Source of the DNA: Methylococcaceae bacterium
GTDB lineage: Bacteria > Pseudomonadota > Gammaproteobacteria > Methylococcales > Methylomonadaceae
DNA length: 64,000 nt
Reading direction: 5' to 3'
Assembly: GCA_021647585.1 (NCBI GenBank)
Contig: JAKIUK010000012.1
Coordinates: forward strand, 1-64,000
Below the pieces are notes generated by a model. The model worked only from the letters and a program-made list of their open reading frames with translations. It was not told the origin of the DNA and ran no database searches. How positions within the stretch are numbered: position 1 is the first letter of the stretch; every line of letters starts with the position of its first letter. This document shows, one piece after another, positions 1-10,500 of this stretch. The position numbers and the translations under genes are program-made.

Positions 1-158
1 CTTTTATCTGTTACATGGTCTCGGGTTTTCCATTTGGAACCCGTCTTCTCATTAATTTCAAAGCGCTCTGCCAATTCAATGTTTGTAAGATTAGACTGTT
101 GTATAATTTCTCTTGAATGCATATTTGTTTTTGCATTCGTGTGATAGCCTTGGGACAT
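1..158 (-). CDS. IS481-like transposase, N-terminal fragment (cut by window edge)
   Basis: Reading the minus strand from ATG at 158 gives an open frame to the window edge (52 codons), beginning MSQGYHTNAKTNMHSR. The text ...LTNIELAERFEINEKTGSKW... is a helix-turn-helix of the kind that opens IS481-type transposases (alternating Ala-Glu/Arg HTH, then a K-W-K-x-R-D segment). A good Shine-Dalgarno (AAAGGAA) lies about five bases upstream of the ATG. The DDE catalytic domain would lie outside the window, so whether the element is intact cannot be judged. Family assignment rests on the HTH only; another HTH-first transposase family is possible. Confidence 0.6.
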   Translation of the reverse strand, partial: MSQGYHTNAKTNMHSREIIQQSNLTNIELAERFEINEKTGSKWKTRDHVTDK

Positions 159-585
159 ATTAATTCCTTTGTGGTGAAAGTTTTAATATGTTATCAGGGC
201 TGTCCTTTATTTTTTAAAATCAGGTATAACGTGGTGAAACTATACAATTTATCACCATTCATTTGGCTATTTTTGGTGGTATTATTTATGTCGATCGTCC
301 GTTAAGAAAATTTGAAAAAATAGGGGCTATTTTTCTTTATAGCTGTTTTGCTATTTTAAATTATCAAATGATGATTGCTCAAACTTTCTTTAATGTTAGA
401 GCAAACCTACCTTGAAGTTGCTAAATTTAGTTTAGCTGAATGTTGTAAAACCAATCATTTGATTGTTCATGTCAGCAGAGAGGTTCATCTTGAACGTTTT
501 AATCTAACATATATATTACTGCGAATATTGCATTTGATTATGTTTATTCTAATCTTATTATCTATAATTTTTGATCGAAAACTTA
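159..585. other. Intergenic region, no supported gene
   Basis: This is AT-rich DNA between the transposase start and the efflux operon. Two short plus-strand reading frames here (117-305 and 375-611) are hydrophobic, low-complexity translations with no family resemblance; one overlaps the transposase on the other strand and the other overlaps the start of the TolC-like gene. The outer end of the IS element and the efflux-operon promoter must lie here, but I cannot place either with confidence. Confidence 0.5.
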
Positions 586-2955
586 ATGATATTAAAAGCG
601 CTACTGACTAAATCATTTTTTTTAAAGCTCACTGTTGTTTGTTTTCTATGCACTTTCTCCCATTTAATTATTGCCAAAACCGTTCATATTGGCATCATCA
701 TTGATGGGACAAGTAAAAGACAAACCGTACCTATTGCCCAAATCAAGCGAGAAATTATAAAGCTGAACCAAGGTGAGTTTACAGTTAAATTTCCTGCTAA
801 TAAAGTCATCAATGCTGGTTGGCAGTTAGATAAAATTCGTGCTGCAATTAGTACCTTGAACCAGGATAATTCAATTGATTTAATTATTACTCAAGGTTTA
901 ATTGCTTCACATGAAGCAGCCCACTTTAACACCTTGAATAAACCCGTTATTGCACCAGTTATTGCTGATAGGGTGTTACAAGGCTTACCCTATAATAATG
1001 GAATAAGCAATAAACATAATTATACTTATATTGCTTCGAGCCAAAGTATTGAACAGGACATCCGACAGTTTTTTAAATTAACACCCTTTAAACAATTACT
1101 TATCCCCATAGACCCAGTCATTCTGCATGCATTACCTACCTTGCGGACGATAACCAATCGGATACAAAATGAATTAGGATTTAATCTAACTTTTTTACCT
1201 GTTAATACCCGTTTGAAATCCATATTACAGGAAATGCCAAGTAATATTGATGCCGTTTATCTTCCTCCTTTTGCACGTTTTAGTGACAGTGATCATAAGG
1301 CTTTTGCCGATGGCTTAATTTCGAGAAAAATTCCTAGCTTTTCATTATTGGGAAGAAAAGATCTTGAGTTAGGGTTTATGGCGACTTTGAATGGTCGAGA
1401 AATGGATTCCCTGCGTTTTTCACGACGTATTGCCTTGATGGTGCAAAGTATTTTATTAGGTACAAATCCAGCAAAATTAAAAGTTGACCTTGAACAGCCA
1501 ACCAAATTAGCAATTAACATGAAAACGGCTAAAGCCATCGGATTTTCACCTAAATGGAGAGATTTAGAATCTGCGGAATTATTATTTCAACAATCTATTC
1601 AAAAGTCAGACATACTTTCTTTAACGGATGCCATGAATCAGGCTGTTGCTGCAAATCTTGGCTTATTATCGGATAAAGTAAATATCGCCTTGGCTGAAGA
1701 TCAAGTATACACTGCACGCTCTACACTTTTACCACAAATAAATATTGGGCTAAGTGGTACTCATATTGACCAAAGCCGTTCGGGTGCACAGCAAGCTCAA
1801 CGCACTGCGGATGCAGAAATTCAATTATCTCAATTAATTTACTCAGAGCTTAGCTGGTCTGGTTTTGATGTTGCCCGCTTATTAAAAGATGCTGAAGATG
1901 CCTCCTTTCAAACCCGTGTACTGGATGTTTTGAGCCAAAGTTCGACAGCATACCTCAGGGTTTTATCTGCTTTAGGCACTGAACAGGTTAGACAGGCAAA
2001 TCTTAAAGTCAGTGAATCCAATCTGGAATTAGCCCAGCAGCGGGTAAAAATTGGTTATTCAAATCGTTCTGAAGTTTTGCGCTGGAAAAGCGTGATTGCC
2101 TCAGATCGCAGTGCATTATATATCGCCCAGGCAGCCAGAGAACAAAACCAAACCGAATTAAAAAGACTCTTACATACTCCTTTTAACGAATCTGTTTCGG
2201 TGACTAATGAAGGTATTTCAAGTCTGATTGCAATGCTCCAGAACGAAAAATTTAAGGGCTTTTTTGATAATGCAGTTAACTTTAATCATTTTATTGATTT
2301 TGAAGTTCAGCGTGCTTTAAATAATGCACCCGAGCTCAAACAATTATCACATTTAACTGCATCTGCTCGCAGAAAACTTGTCGCCGGAAAGCGTGCTTAT
2401 TATATTCCTGATATCAGTATCAATGCGCGTTTTGGTCAGAATATTGATCAAGGCGGAATAGGAGCTCAAAATAGTAACTTACATAAAGATAACTGGTCAG
2501 CTGGGTTTCAGGCTACATTACCTTTATTTACTAGTGGAGCAAGGCCCGCAGAAATTTCACGTGCAAGTAACACATTGATTCAGACACGCTATCAACAACA
2601 GAATATTCAAGAAGTCATTGAAGCCAGAGTACGTTCTGCCCTACAAAAAACTAAAGGCAGTTTCCCTTCTATCCGCTTGTCACAGGATGCTGCAAAGGCA
2701 GCTAAAGAAAACTTTGCCATGGTGAGTGATTCATATCTGAGTGGTGCGGTTTCTATTACCTCTTTAATTGACGCACAAAATGCCAGTCTTTCAGCTGACT
2801 TATCGGCAGTTGAAGCTTTATATTCTTTTATGATTGACTGGGTTGAGATTCAACGATCTGTGGCTAATTTTGATCTTATATTATCTGATACAGGAATTAA
2901 TTTATGGTATCAGGAGTTAGATGCTTTTTATCGTAAGGGAGTTGGTAATAAATAA
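586..2955 (+). CDS. TolC-family outer membrane efflux protein fused to an N-terminal periplasmic-binding domain
   Basis: A protein of about 789 aa. ATG at 586 is preferred over an in-frame TTG at 571 because it places a classical signal peptide (MILKALLTKS... to about residue 30) at the N-terminus. Residues about 30-330 look like the ABC-transporter substrate-binding type fold (alternating strand/helix text: HIGIIIDGTS, DLIITQGLIASHE, KPVIAPVIA, DAVYLPP). Residues about 345-780 are a TolC/OEP domain with two similar coiled-coil halves (SLTDAMNQAVAANLGLLSDKVNIALAEDQV and SVANFDLILS near the end). TolC proteins are usually 430-500 aa, so the extra 300 residues are unusual. The following genes encode the adaptor and RND pump, so it should form the outer membrane exit duct of a tripartite pump. 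The N-terminal domain may sense or present a ligand (inference). Domain calls are by eye. Confidence 0.8.
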   Translation: MILKALLTKSFFLKLTVVCFLCTFSHLIIAKTVHIGIIIDGTSKRQTVPIAQIKREIIKLNQGEFTVKFPANKVINAGWQLDKIRAAISTLNQDNSIDLIITQGLIASHEAAHFNTLNKPVIAPVIADRVLQGLPYNNGISNKHNYTYIASSQSIEQDIRQFFKLTPFKQLLIPIDPVILHALPTLRTITNRIQNELGFNLTFLPVNTRLKSILQEMPSNIDAVYLPPFARFSDSDHKAFADGLISRKIPSFSLLGRKDLELGFMATLNGREMDSLRFSRRIALMVQSILLGTNPAKLKVDLEQPTKLAINMKTAKAIGFSPKWRDLESAELLFQQSIQKSDILSLTDAMNQAVAANLGLLSDKVNIALAEDQVYTARSTLLPQINIGLSGTHIDQSRSGAQQAQRTADAEIQLSQLIYSELSWSGFDVARLLKDAEDASFQTRVLDVLSQSSTAYLRVLSALGTEQVRQANLKVSESNLELAQQRVKIGYSNRSEVLRWKSVIASDRSALYIAQAAREQNQTELKRLLHTPFNESVSVTNEGISSLIAMLQNEKFKGFFDNAVNFNHFIDFEVQRALNNAPELKQLSHLTASARRKLVAGKRAYYIPDISINARFGQNIDQGGIGAQNSNLHKDNWSAGFQATLPLFTSGARPAEISRASNTLIQTRYQQQNIQEVIEARVRSALQKTKGSFPSIRLSQDAAKAAKENFAMVSDSYLSGAVSITSLIDAQNASLSADLSAVEALYSFMIDWVEIQRSVANFDLILSDTGINLWYQELDAFYRKGVGNK

Positions 2956-3092
2956 TTGTCCAATATTGGGTAGGATTTTTGTTTGTCTTTATTTGTCTTT
3001 AGTAGTGTAGAAATAGGGGCATAGCAGGCTATGTAACTATTTCTATACTATTGAAGAGGGACAAGAAGACCAGCAAGATTGGATGAATATTT
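2956..3092. repeat. Palindromic intergenic repeat, family PR1, copy 1
   Basis: The ends are inverted (AATAATTGTCCAATATTGGG against the complement of AGATTGGATGAATATT). An inner stem TAGAAATAG...CTATTTCTA encloses the shared core GGGGCATAGC-AG-GCTATGTAAC. The same architecture and core occur at 12692, 15648 and 31498. It follows the stop codon of the TolC-like gene immediately, so it may also shape the 3' end of that mRNA. Confidence 0.7.
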
Positions 3093-3130
3093 GATTCCAG
3101 CTCTTCTATAAGGCTATATATATTTTATTT

Positions 3131-3185
3131 AGGAAGTGAGGCTTTAGCCTCGCATGACATGTGCGAGGCTAAAGCCTCACTTCCT
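3131..3185. repeat. Perfect 24-bp inverted repeat with 7-nt loop
   Basis: Positions 3131-3154 and 3162-3185 are exact reverse complements, centred on TGACATG; the arms contain GTGAGGCTTTAGCCTCGCA. The hairpin lies between the TolC-like gene and the adaptor gene and is followed by TTTTGG. It could be an attenuator or terminator setting outer-membrane versus pump dosage, or a mobile palindromic repeat. A longer reading of the adaptor gene would begin inside it, which argues for the start at 3219. Confidence 0.75.
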
Positions 3186-3218
3186 TTTGGTTTAATAGGG
3201 ATTTTCTTAAGGAATAAT

Positions 3219-4304
3219 ATGTTTGTCAATTATCGCGTTATAATTTTATTACTTTGCATCTCGTTATTGAGCGGATGCAGCGAGGAAAAACTTAAAGTTG
3301 AACAACGTTTGCGTAGTGTCAAGTACCAAGAAATCACCACCCTTAGCACCGGTTCATCCCGAACTTTTTCAGGTGTTGCAAAAGGTAGCCAAGAAGCAAA
3401 TTTGAGTTTTAAAATTGCCGGAACCATAAAAAACTTACCCGTTAAAGTGGGTGATCAGCTAAAAGCGGGGCAACTCATTGCGCAATTGGATGCATCCCAA
3501 TATGAGTTACAAAGTCAACAGGCACAAGCAACTTTAGCGCAATCCACCGCAGCATTGCGAAATACACGTGCAGTGTTAGAGCGTTTAAAGGGCCTTTATG
3601 AAAATAATAATGCATCCCGTCAAGAATTGGATGCAGCGCGGGCCTCTGCCGATTCAACTCAAGCACAAGTACGTGTTGCCAGAAAGAGTCTGGAATTAGC
3701 AAAACTTAACCTTTCTTATACACAGTTGAAATCAGTAAAGGCCTGTGTAGTCGCCGAAGTGAATATTGAAAACAATGAAAATATCAGTAGCGGCCAAAGC
3801 ATTGTTAAAGTCAGTTGTGGTCAACAAATGAATGTTGAAATTGCTGTACCCGACAGTTATGTTACTTTGATAAAACAGCAAATGTCAGCACAAGTTTCTT
3901 TTAGCGCACATCCAGATAAAAGCTATTCAGCGACAGTCTCTGAAGTCAGTGTAACTGCAAATGGTGGCGCAACTTTTCCGGTTACCCTGGCTCTTAATGA
4001 TAATCCAGAAAACATTCGATCAGGCATGGTTGTCGAAGTTAAATTTCTATTTACACAACAAGCAAACAGCAAGGCCATTGTGATTCCTGCTATTGCCGTT
4101 GCTGAGGATATGCAAGGCCGTTATGTTTATGTTGTGGAATCCTCTGAAGATGAGAATATTGGCATCATCAAACGCCGACAAGTCATTATCGGAGAGTTAA
4201 CCGTTAATGGTCTGGAAATTATTGAAGGCTTAGATTTAGCAGATAAAGTGGTGACTGCCGGTGTTACCGTTATTCGAGATGGTCTTAAAGTAAGGATTGA
4301 TTAA
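3219..4304 (+). CDS. RND efflux periplasmic adaptor (membrane fusion protein), lipoprotein
   Basis: 361 aa from ATG 3219, which has AAGGA about five bases upstream; the longer frame from 3159 starts within a hairpin and lacks this. The N-terminus MFVNYRVIILLLCISLLSGC ends in a lipobox (LLSGC), so the mature protein should be lipidated. Biotinyl-lipoyl halves are seen around residues 55-80 (FKIAGTIKNLPVKVGDQLKAGQLIAQLD) and after the hairpin, which is rich in Gln/Ala (QSQQAQATLAQSTAALRNTRAVLERL). Beta-barrel and membrane-proximal domains follow. It bridges the inner-membrane RND pump (the next gene, overlapping by one base) and the TolC-like duct upstream. Confidence 0.9.
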   Translation: MFVNYRVIILLLCISLLSGCSEEKLKVEQRLRSVKYQEITTLSTGSSRTFSGVAKGSQEANLSFKIAGTIKNLPVKVGDQLKAGQLIAQLDASQYELQSQQAQATLAQSTAALRNTRAVLERLKGLYENNNASRQELDAARASADSTQAQVRVARKSLELAKLNLSYTQLKSVKACVVAEVNIENNENISSGQSIVKVSCGQQMNVEIAVPDSYVTLIKQQMSAQVSFSAHPDKSYSATVSEVSVTANGGATFPVTLALNDNPENIRSGMVVEVKFLFTQQANSKAIVIPAIAVAEDMQGRYVYVVESSEDENIGIIKRRQVIIGELTVNGLEIIEGLDLADKVVTAGVTVIRDGLKVRID

Positions 4305-7300
4305 TGAACCTCACCAGCATTGCCTTTCGTTTTGACCGTGTTATCTATGTCCTGACAACTCTACTCGTCCTCAGTGGTATTAGTGCTTATTTTGATTTAC
4401 CCAAAGCACAAGATCCTGGTTTTACCATTCGAACTGCCGTTATCACTACCCATTTTCCAGGTGCTAGTCCAGAACGCGTTGAACAACTGGTAACAGATAA
4501 AATTGAAAAAGTTGTACAAGAATTACCGGAACTGGATAACGTCACATCCCAATCCTTAAATGGAATATCAACGATTTATATCAATATCAAAGAAAAATAT
4601 CGTGATATGCGGCCAATATTCGATACTTTGCGGCGTAAGGTAGAAGCCATTAATGATTTGCCCAAAGGCATTCAAGGGCCTTTTATAAATGATGAATTTG
4701 GTGATGTATTCGGTATGCTTTATGCCATATCAGGTCCAGGATTTAACTATTCAGAGCTAAAAACCTACACTGATGATGTACGTAGTCAATTACTTAAAGT
4801 CGCTGCTATTTCAAAAGTCGAAATTCAAGGTGCGCAAGATGAAGTGATTTATGTTGAGTACAATAATGCCCGCCTCACTGAACTGGGTTTATCTCCCCAG
4901 CAATTAAGTAACAGCTTATCTTCTGCCAATATTCTTCAGCCTGGTGGTGCCATTTTAATTGGTCAGGAACGTATTTCTTTGGAACCCAGTGGTAACTTTG
5001 ATTCATTGGATGATATCCGTCGAACCGTTGTTCAATTACCAAATAGAGATGATGTAGTTTATCTGGATGATATCGCTAAGATTTATCGAGGATACACAGA
5101 CCCAGCAAAAAGCAAAGCGCGTTTTAATGGTAAGCCTGTACTGGTTTTATCAATCTCTATGCAAGAAGGGGGAAATATTTTAGAGCTGGGAGAGATACTG
5201 GAAAAGCGTATTCCAGAGCTGGAAAGTAATTATCCTTGGGGCATACAAATAAAGCCTATTTTCTTTCAACCCGCTATGGTTGCAGATTCTGTTAATAATT
5301 TTATGATTAATTTAATGCAGGCCGTGACTATCGTGATGCTGGTAATGGTTGCTTTTCTTGGCTTTAGAATCGGGTTTCTGGTTTCTCTATTGATTCCAAT
5401 GACTATTGCGGTTTCATTTCTATTAATGCAGATGTTTGATATCACCATCAATCAAATATCGTTAGCCGCATTAATTATTGCCTTAGGGTTATTAGTCGAT
5501 AATGCCATTGTAATTGTAGAAACCATTCTGGTACGACAAGAAAAAGGTGAAGATGCCATCAGTGCAGCAATCGCGTCAGGTAAAGAATTGGCTGTCCCTT
5601 TGTTGATTTCTTCATTAACTACTGCGGCAGCTTTTTTAAGTATTTTTTTAGCCGAATCGACTGTGGGTGAATATACTGCGGATATCTTTAAAGTCAATAC
5701 TATTGCTTTGCTATCTTCTTGGGTATTGGCAATGACAATCATTCCTTTGTTGTCAAAAAAAATCATCCGTATATCCAGCAAACCCAGTGAAGAAAGTTAT
5801 CAGGGTTTGCTATATTCTGGCTATCGAAAAATACTAATTCCTGCACTTAAAAACAAAACCATTTTTTTACTCACTGTGATGGTTTTCTTTGTGTGTGCGA
5901 TTTATGGTTTAAAACTGGTTCCTAAGGTTTTTATTCCTCCAACTACCAATCCAATCATTAATGCAAAATTTAATATGCCAAGAGGGACAGCTATTGAAAC
6001 CACAGAAGCTGTTCTTACTGATATAGAATCTTTTATGCAGCAGCAGTTAATGGTAACTGAACAAGAAAAAAATGAAGGTAAACAGGGTTTAACTCATTGG
6101 GTCAGTTTTGTAGGAAAAGGTACGCCACGCTATTCACTTTCGGCCAATCCTGAACCACTTAATTCTTTTCATACCAGTATGATATTAACCACTACAGATC
6201 AATATATCATTCCTGAAATGATCGAGAAAATACAGCAGTATACTTTTCAAAATCATCCCGACCTTAAAGTACAGTTAAAAAAACTGGAAAATGGTGCACC
6301 GATTGAATTTCCAATCTCCATTCGTATTTCAGGCAATGATTTTAATGGTTTGTATCAAATTATAGAGCCGATAAAAACTAAGTTGCTATCATTGGCTGGT
6401 GTCTTAGATGTTGAAGATGACTGGGGGGCGCGCAGTAAAAAGCTCTCTATTAATATCAATCAGGATCAAGCCAGACGAGCTAAAGTGAGTAGTGAAGATG
6501 TGGCAATTTCTCTTCAGGCTAGTTTGTCTGGATTAGAGCTCACTCAATACAGAGAACAGGACAAATTAATCCCTGTCACCTTACGATCAGTGGTTGCGGA
6601 TAGGCAAGATATAGGTAAATTAGATGGCATGAGTGTCTATTCCCAAAGTAGTGGAGAGACTGTACCTCTTAAACAAATTGCCGATGTTAATATTGCTTGG
6701 CAATACAGTATTATTAAGCGTAAAGATCGAGAACGAACCATTACGATTAATGCACAATTACAACCGGGTATCACAGCTAGCGAAATAAATGCGCCATTCA
6801 ATCTTTGGTTAGCCGACTATGCTAAAAACTGGGATTATGGCTATAACTATGAACTGGGCGGAGAAGCAGAAACATCGGGCGATGCCAGTAAATCTATAAG
6901 CGATAAATTAGCTATTTCAGGCATAATTATCGTGCTATTATTAGTTGGTCAATTTAATTCCATTCGCAAACCTTTGATTATTTTAACCACTATTCCACTA
7001 GGTATTATTGGAGTCACTGTTGGTTTACTGGTAGCAAATTCCATTTTTGGCTTTTTTACCATCTTAGGCATTATTTCTCTATCAGGCATTATCATTAATA
7101 ACGCAATAGTATTAATTGATCGGATCCAAATAGAACTGGAAAATGGACGTGATGAATTACAAGCGATTATCGTTGCAACTCATCAACGATTACGTCCTAT
7201 ATTACTGACCACTGCAACTACAATTGGCGGTATGCTACCTTTATGGTTATCACATGACCCTATGTTTGAGACGATGGCCGTTTCCATTATTTTTGGTTTG

Positions 7301-7396
7301 GCGTTTGCAACCTTATTAACCTTAGTCCTTGTACCCGTACTTTTTAGTTTGTTTTTTCGGGTTGATTTTAAACAATATGAATATTCGGATGATTAA
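4304..7396 (+). CDS. RND-family inner membrane efflux transporter (AcrB/HAE1-like)
   Basis: 1030 aa, the usual size for an RND pump, with 12 predicted membrane segments in the usual 1+5+1+5 arrangement around two large periplasmic loops. It starts on the last base of the adaptor stop codon (TAATG). Proton-relay signature: TM4 reads GLLVDNAIVIVE, so one of the two adjacent Asp of AcrB (D407/D408) is Asn. TM10 reads SGIIINNAIVLID, lacking the AcrB K940 equivalent. It therefore belongs to an RND branch with a reduced relay, and its substrates (drugs, solvents, lipids or metals) cannot be named from sequence. It is translationally coupled with the upstream adaptor. Confidence 0.92.
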   Translation: MNLTSIAFRFDRVIYVLTTLLVLSGISAYFDLPKAQDPGFTIRTAVITTHFPGASPERVEQLVTDKIEKVVQELPELDNVTSQSLNGISTIYINIKEKYRDMRPIFDTLRRKVEAINDLPKGIQGPFINDEFGDVFGMLYAISGPGFNYSELKTYTDDVRSQLLKVAAISKVEIQGAQDEVIYVEYNNARLTELGLSPQQLSNSLSSANILQPGGAILIGQERISLEPSGNFDSLDDIRRTVVQLPNRDDVVYLDDIAKIYRGYTDPAKSKARFNGKPVLVLSISMQEGGNILELGEILEKRIPELESNYPWGIQIKPIFFQPAMVADSVNNFMINLMQAVTIVMLVMVAFLGFRIGFLVSLLIPMTIAVSFLLMQMFDITINQISLAALIIALGLLVDNAIVIVETILVRQEKGEDAISAAIASGKELAVPLLISSLTTAAAFLSIFLAESTVGEYTADIFKVNTIALLSSWVLAMTIIPLLSKKIIRISSKPSEESYQGLLYSGYRKILIPALKNKTIFLLTVMVFFVCAIYGLKLVPKVFIPPTTNPIINAKFNMPRGTAIETTEAVLTDIESFMQQQLMVTEQEKNEGKQGLTHWVSFVGKGTPRYSLSANPEPLNSFHTSMILTTTDQYIIPEMIEKIQQYTFQNHPDLKVQLKKLENGAPIEFPISIRISGNDFNGLYQIIEPIKTKLLSLAGVLDVEDDWGARSKKLSININQDQARRAKVSSEDVAISLQASLSGLELTQYREQDKLIPVTLRSVVADRQDIGKLDGMSVYSQSSGETVPLKQIADVNIAWQYSIIKRKDRERTITINAQLQPGITASEINAPFNLWLADYAKNWDYGYNYELGGEAETSGDASKSISDKLAISGIIIVLLLVGQFNSIRKPLIILTTIPLGIIGVTVGLLVANSIFGFFTILGIISLSGIIINNAIVLIDRIQIELENGRDELQAIIVATHQRLRPILLTTATTIGGMLPLWLSHDPMFETMAVSIIFGLAFATLLTLVLVPVLFSLFFRVDFKQYEYSDD

Positions 7397-7530
7397 TTTT
7401 TTGAGCGTTGTCCCTTACTAATTACTTAGAACCCAGGTTAGTAATATGTGCTAGAAAATAAAAACCCATTTGCGGTTATTGCAGCCACACCAGAGCCTAT
7501 TTGCATCGCACCGGCAAAGTTTGAAATTAT

Positions 7531-10500
7531 TTAGATTAACTTCTCCAATGCACCTTTCAATGCAATATAAGACATCAGTTCAGCCGACGAAAGTGACTTT
7601 ATTTTCTGATACACACTTTGATATTGTTGTAGAGCCTGTATTCTTGCATGATCAGCAAAGTATTCAGCACAAGAGAGTTTTGCTCTATATATTTCTTTAA
7701 CAATATTTCCGGTAATCTGCCTCATACCCTGTTGCAATTCCAGACGAACCTTTTCTTCCCAGTAATCATCTATCTGAATATCTTGAATGTTGCTGTACAT
7801 TTCAATTAGTCCTAAATAGGCATTTACCTCACCACACATTTGTAGAGTATCAGTAAATGTTTGTTTTATTTCATCAGTCAAAGCCACCAGATAAGGAAAA
7901 TCTTCAATACTTTCAATAAAACTGATTTTTTCAGCTAAACCTTGTGTAAAACCTGCTTTTTTATAACGTTCAATTTGTTCATTATCTATCTCTGCCTTTT
8001 TCAAATCCTGCTGAAACAGAGACTGGTATTCTTGTAAATACTGATTAAAACATTCTACTGTCTTTTCAGATGGAACTATCTTTCTTCCATTAATCCATGC
8101 CCATCTACAAAAAATGAACAATGTTTTTTCTATTGTGAGCAACACAGCATATTGATGTTCTGAGTTAATTTGATTGTCCAGGTCAAAAATTTGCTGCCTT
8201 AATTCATCAGCCTTTAACACTTTATCAAATGTTAAATAACACATACAACTTTGCAGTAGATCCTTTTCATATTCTAGACTTTTATGTATAAATAGGCAGC
8301 CCGCCTGATTAATAATTTTATTACTAATACAGGTTGCTTTAATTTCTCTGGCTAAGGGATGAGATATAACATCATCAACATAGTTATCAGTGATTTGTTT
8401 TGGAAAATAATCCAGTAAAAAACATGAAAAATATTCATGTTCCAGAAAACCTGATTGCTCCAAAACTTGCTGAGTCAATTGCATTTTACTGGCTGCCATT
8501 AATACAGCCAGTTCTGGACGAGTTAAGCTTTGTTTCGGTCGGGAAAATATTGTTTTAGACTGTGGAAAACATTCGACATTTCTATCCAGATAACCGGATG
8601 TCTCAAGTTGATCGGCCAACTGTAAATAAGAACTTGTTTGAGTAGTACAGCGCATCTGTTCCATTGATAAACAAAGCGTTTGTTTATAGTTATTTTTCAA
8701 TACAAACTGACAGACCTGCGGGGTAAGACTATTAAAAAACTCAAGATAATTAGCAATCTTTTGTTTTTCATACAAATTCATCAGTAAAATTTTCAAATTA
8801 ACTTCATGGTCTGAAATATCAACACCTGCTGAGTTATCAATTGCATCGGTATTGATCCGGCCACCTGATAGACTGTATTCAATGCGAGCTTTCTGAGTAA
8901 AACCAAGATTTGCCCCCTCACCGACTACGCTAGCACGAAGATCATTTGCATCTACCCGTACTGAATCAGTGTTTCTGTCTCCTGCATCCGTATGGTTTTC
9001 TGTACTGGCTTTAACATAAGTTCCAATCCCACCCAGCCATAATAACTCTACCTGCGCTTTAAGCAAATAACGAATTAAACTTTCTCCATCTAGCATTCGG
9101 TATCGTATTCCCAGCCATTTTTTTAAAACTGGAGTAATCAGTATACCCTTAGAGTCACGTCTAAAAACACCACCCCCAGCTGAAATAAGTTGCCGGTTAT
9201 AATCATCCCAGCTGGACCTCGGTAACTCAAACAAGCGTTTGCGTTCTAAAAAGGAACTTTGTAGATTAGCAGGTTCTGGATCAATAAAAATATGTTCCCC
9301 ACTGATAGCCCCCAGTAATTGAGTAACTGGTGATAACAACATACCATTACCAAACACATCGCCATCCATGCTACCAATGCCTATTACACTAAAAGACTGT
9401 TGTTGAATGTCTTTTCCCAGCTCCCGAAAATGCCTTTTTACACTTTCCCATGCGCCGCGGGCTGTGATACCGAGCTCTTTATGGTTAAACCCCTTTGATC
9501 CGCCACTGGCAAAAGCATCCGCCAACCAATATTTGTATTCAGATGCAATTGAATTAGCAAGATCCGAAAACTGTGCAGTCCCTTTATCAGCAGCAACTAC
9601 CAGGTATGGGTCATGACCGTCATAGCTAACGATTCCAGGTAATCGAATTACTTCGTCTAGATAATAATTGTCCGTTAAATCCAATAAACCCTTAATAAAT
9701 TTAATGTAAGCTGTTTTACCCGCAGTTCTAAAACAGGCATCAGCACAATCCTTTTTGACTATAAAACCACCCTTGGCTCCTTTAGGAATAATCAATACAT
9801 TTTTACTCATTTGGGTCTGCATTAAACCTAGAATTTCAGTGCGAAAGTCATCTACACGATCTGACCAGCGAATACCTCCTCTTGAAATTTTTCCACCACG
9901 TAAATGAATACCTTCCATATCAACCGAATGCACATAAATTTCATTAATCGGTCTTGGAGCAGGCATATCGATAACACCTAAACTATTTATTTTAAATGCA
10001 ATAAAATAGTCATCTAAATTTTGTCTAACATGAAAATTACATCGTACAGTAGCATCAATCAGATTAAACAGAGTACGTAAAATACGATCATGATTTATGT
10101 CAGCTACTGTTTCAATTTCTTCAATTAATTTTATACGTAAGGGAAATAGTACCTGTTCTTCTCTCTGCAGACTATCTTCCCACTCTGGGGCAGGTCTAAA
10201 ACGTGTTTCAAAATAGTTAAACAAATACTTTGCGACTTTAGGATTACTGATAAGCGCATTATGAAAACTATCAAGCGTTGCCTTGTCAGCTAATTGTAAA
10301 AAGTAATTACGGTAAGCTCTGAGTACATCAATCTCTTGCCATGAAAGCCCTGTTAAAATCAGCAGACTATTGAGCGAATCATTTTCAACTTTTCCCTTCA
10401 ATACCGCCTGTATCATATCTAACAGAAAGCACCGTAGAATACTAAAAGAAGCACATTGCGATTCAGCTGCCGAAATTGTAAAACTTTTAATAAAAACGCG

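Noticed and set aside
117..611. Two short plus-strand frames (62 and 78 codons) near the left edge
   Set aside because: They overlap the transposase (other strand) or the TolC-like gene, are AT-driven hydrophobic translations, and show no family features.
3159..3218. Extended N-terminus of the RND adaptor
   Set aside because: Read from inside a perfect hairpin; the lipoprotein signal and ribosome site fit the start at 3219.
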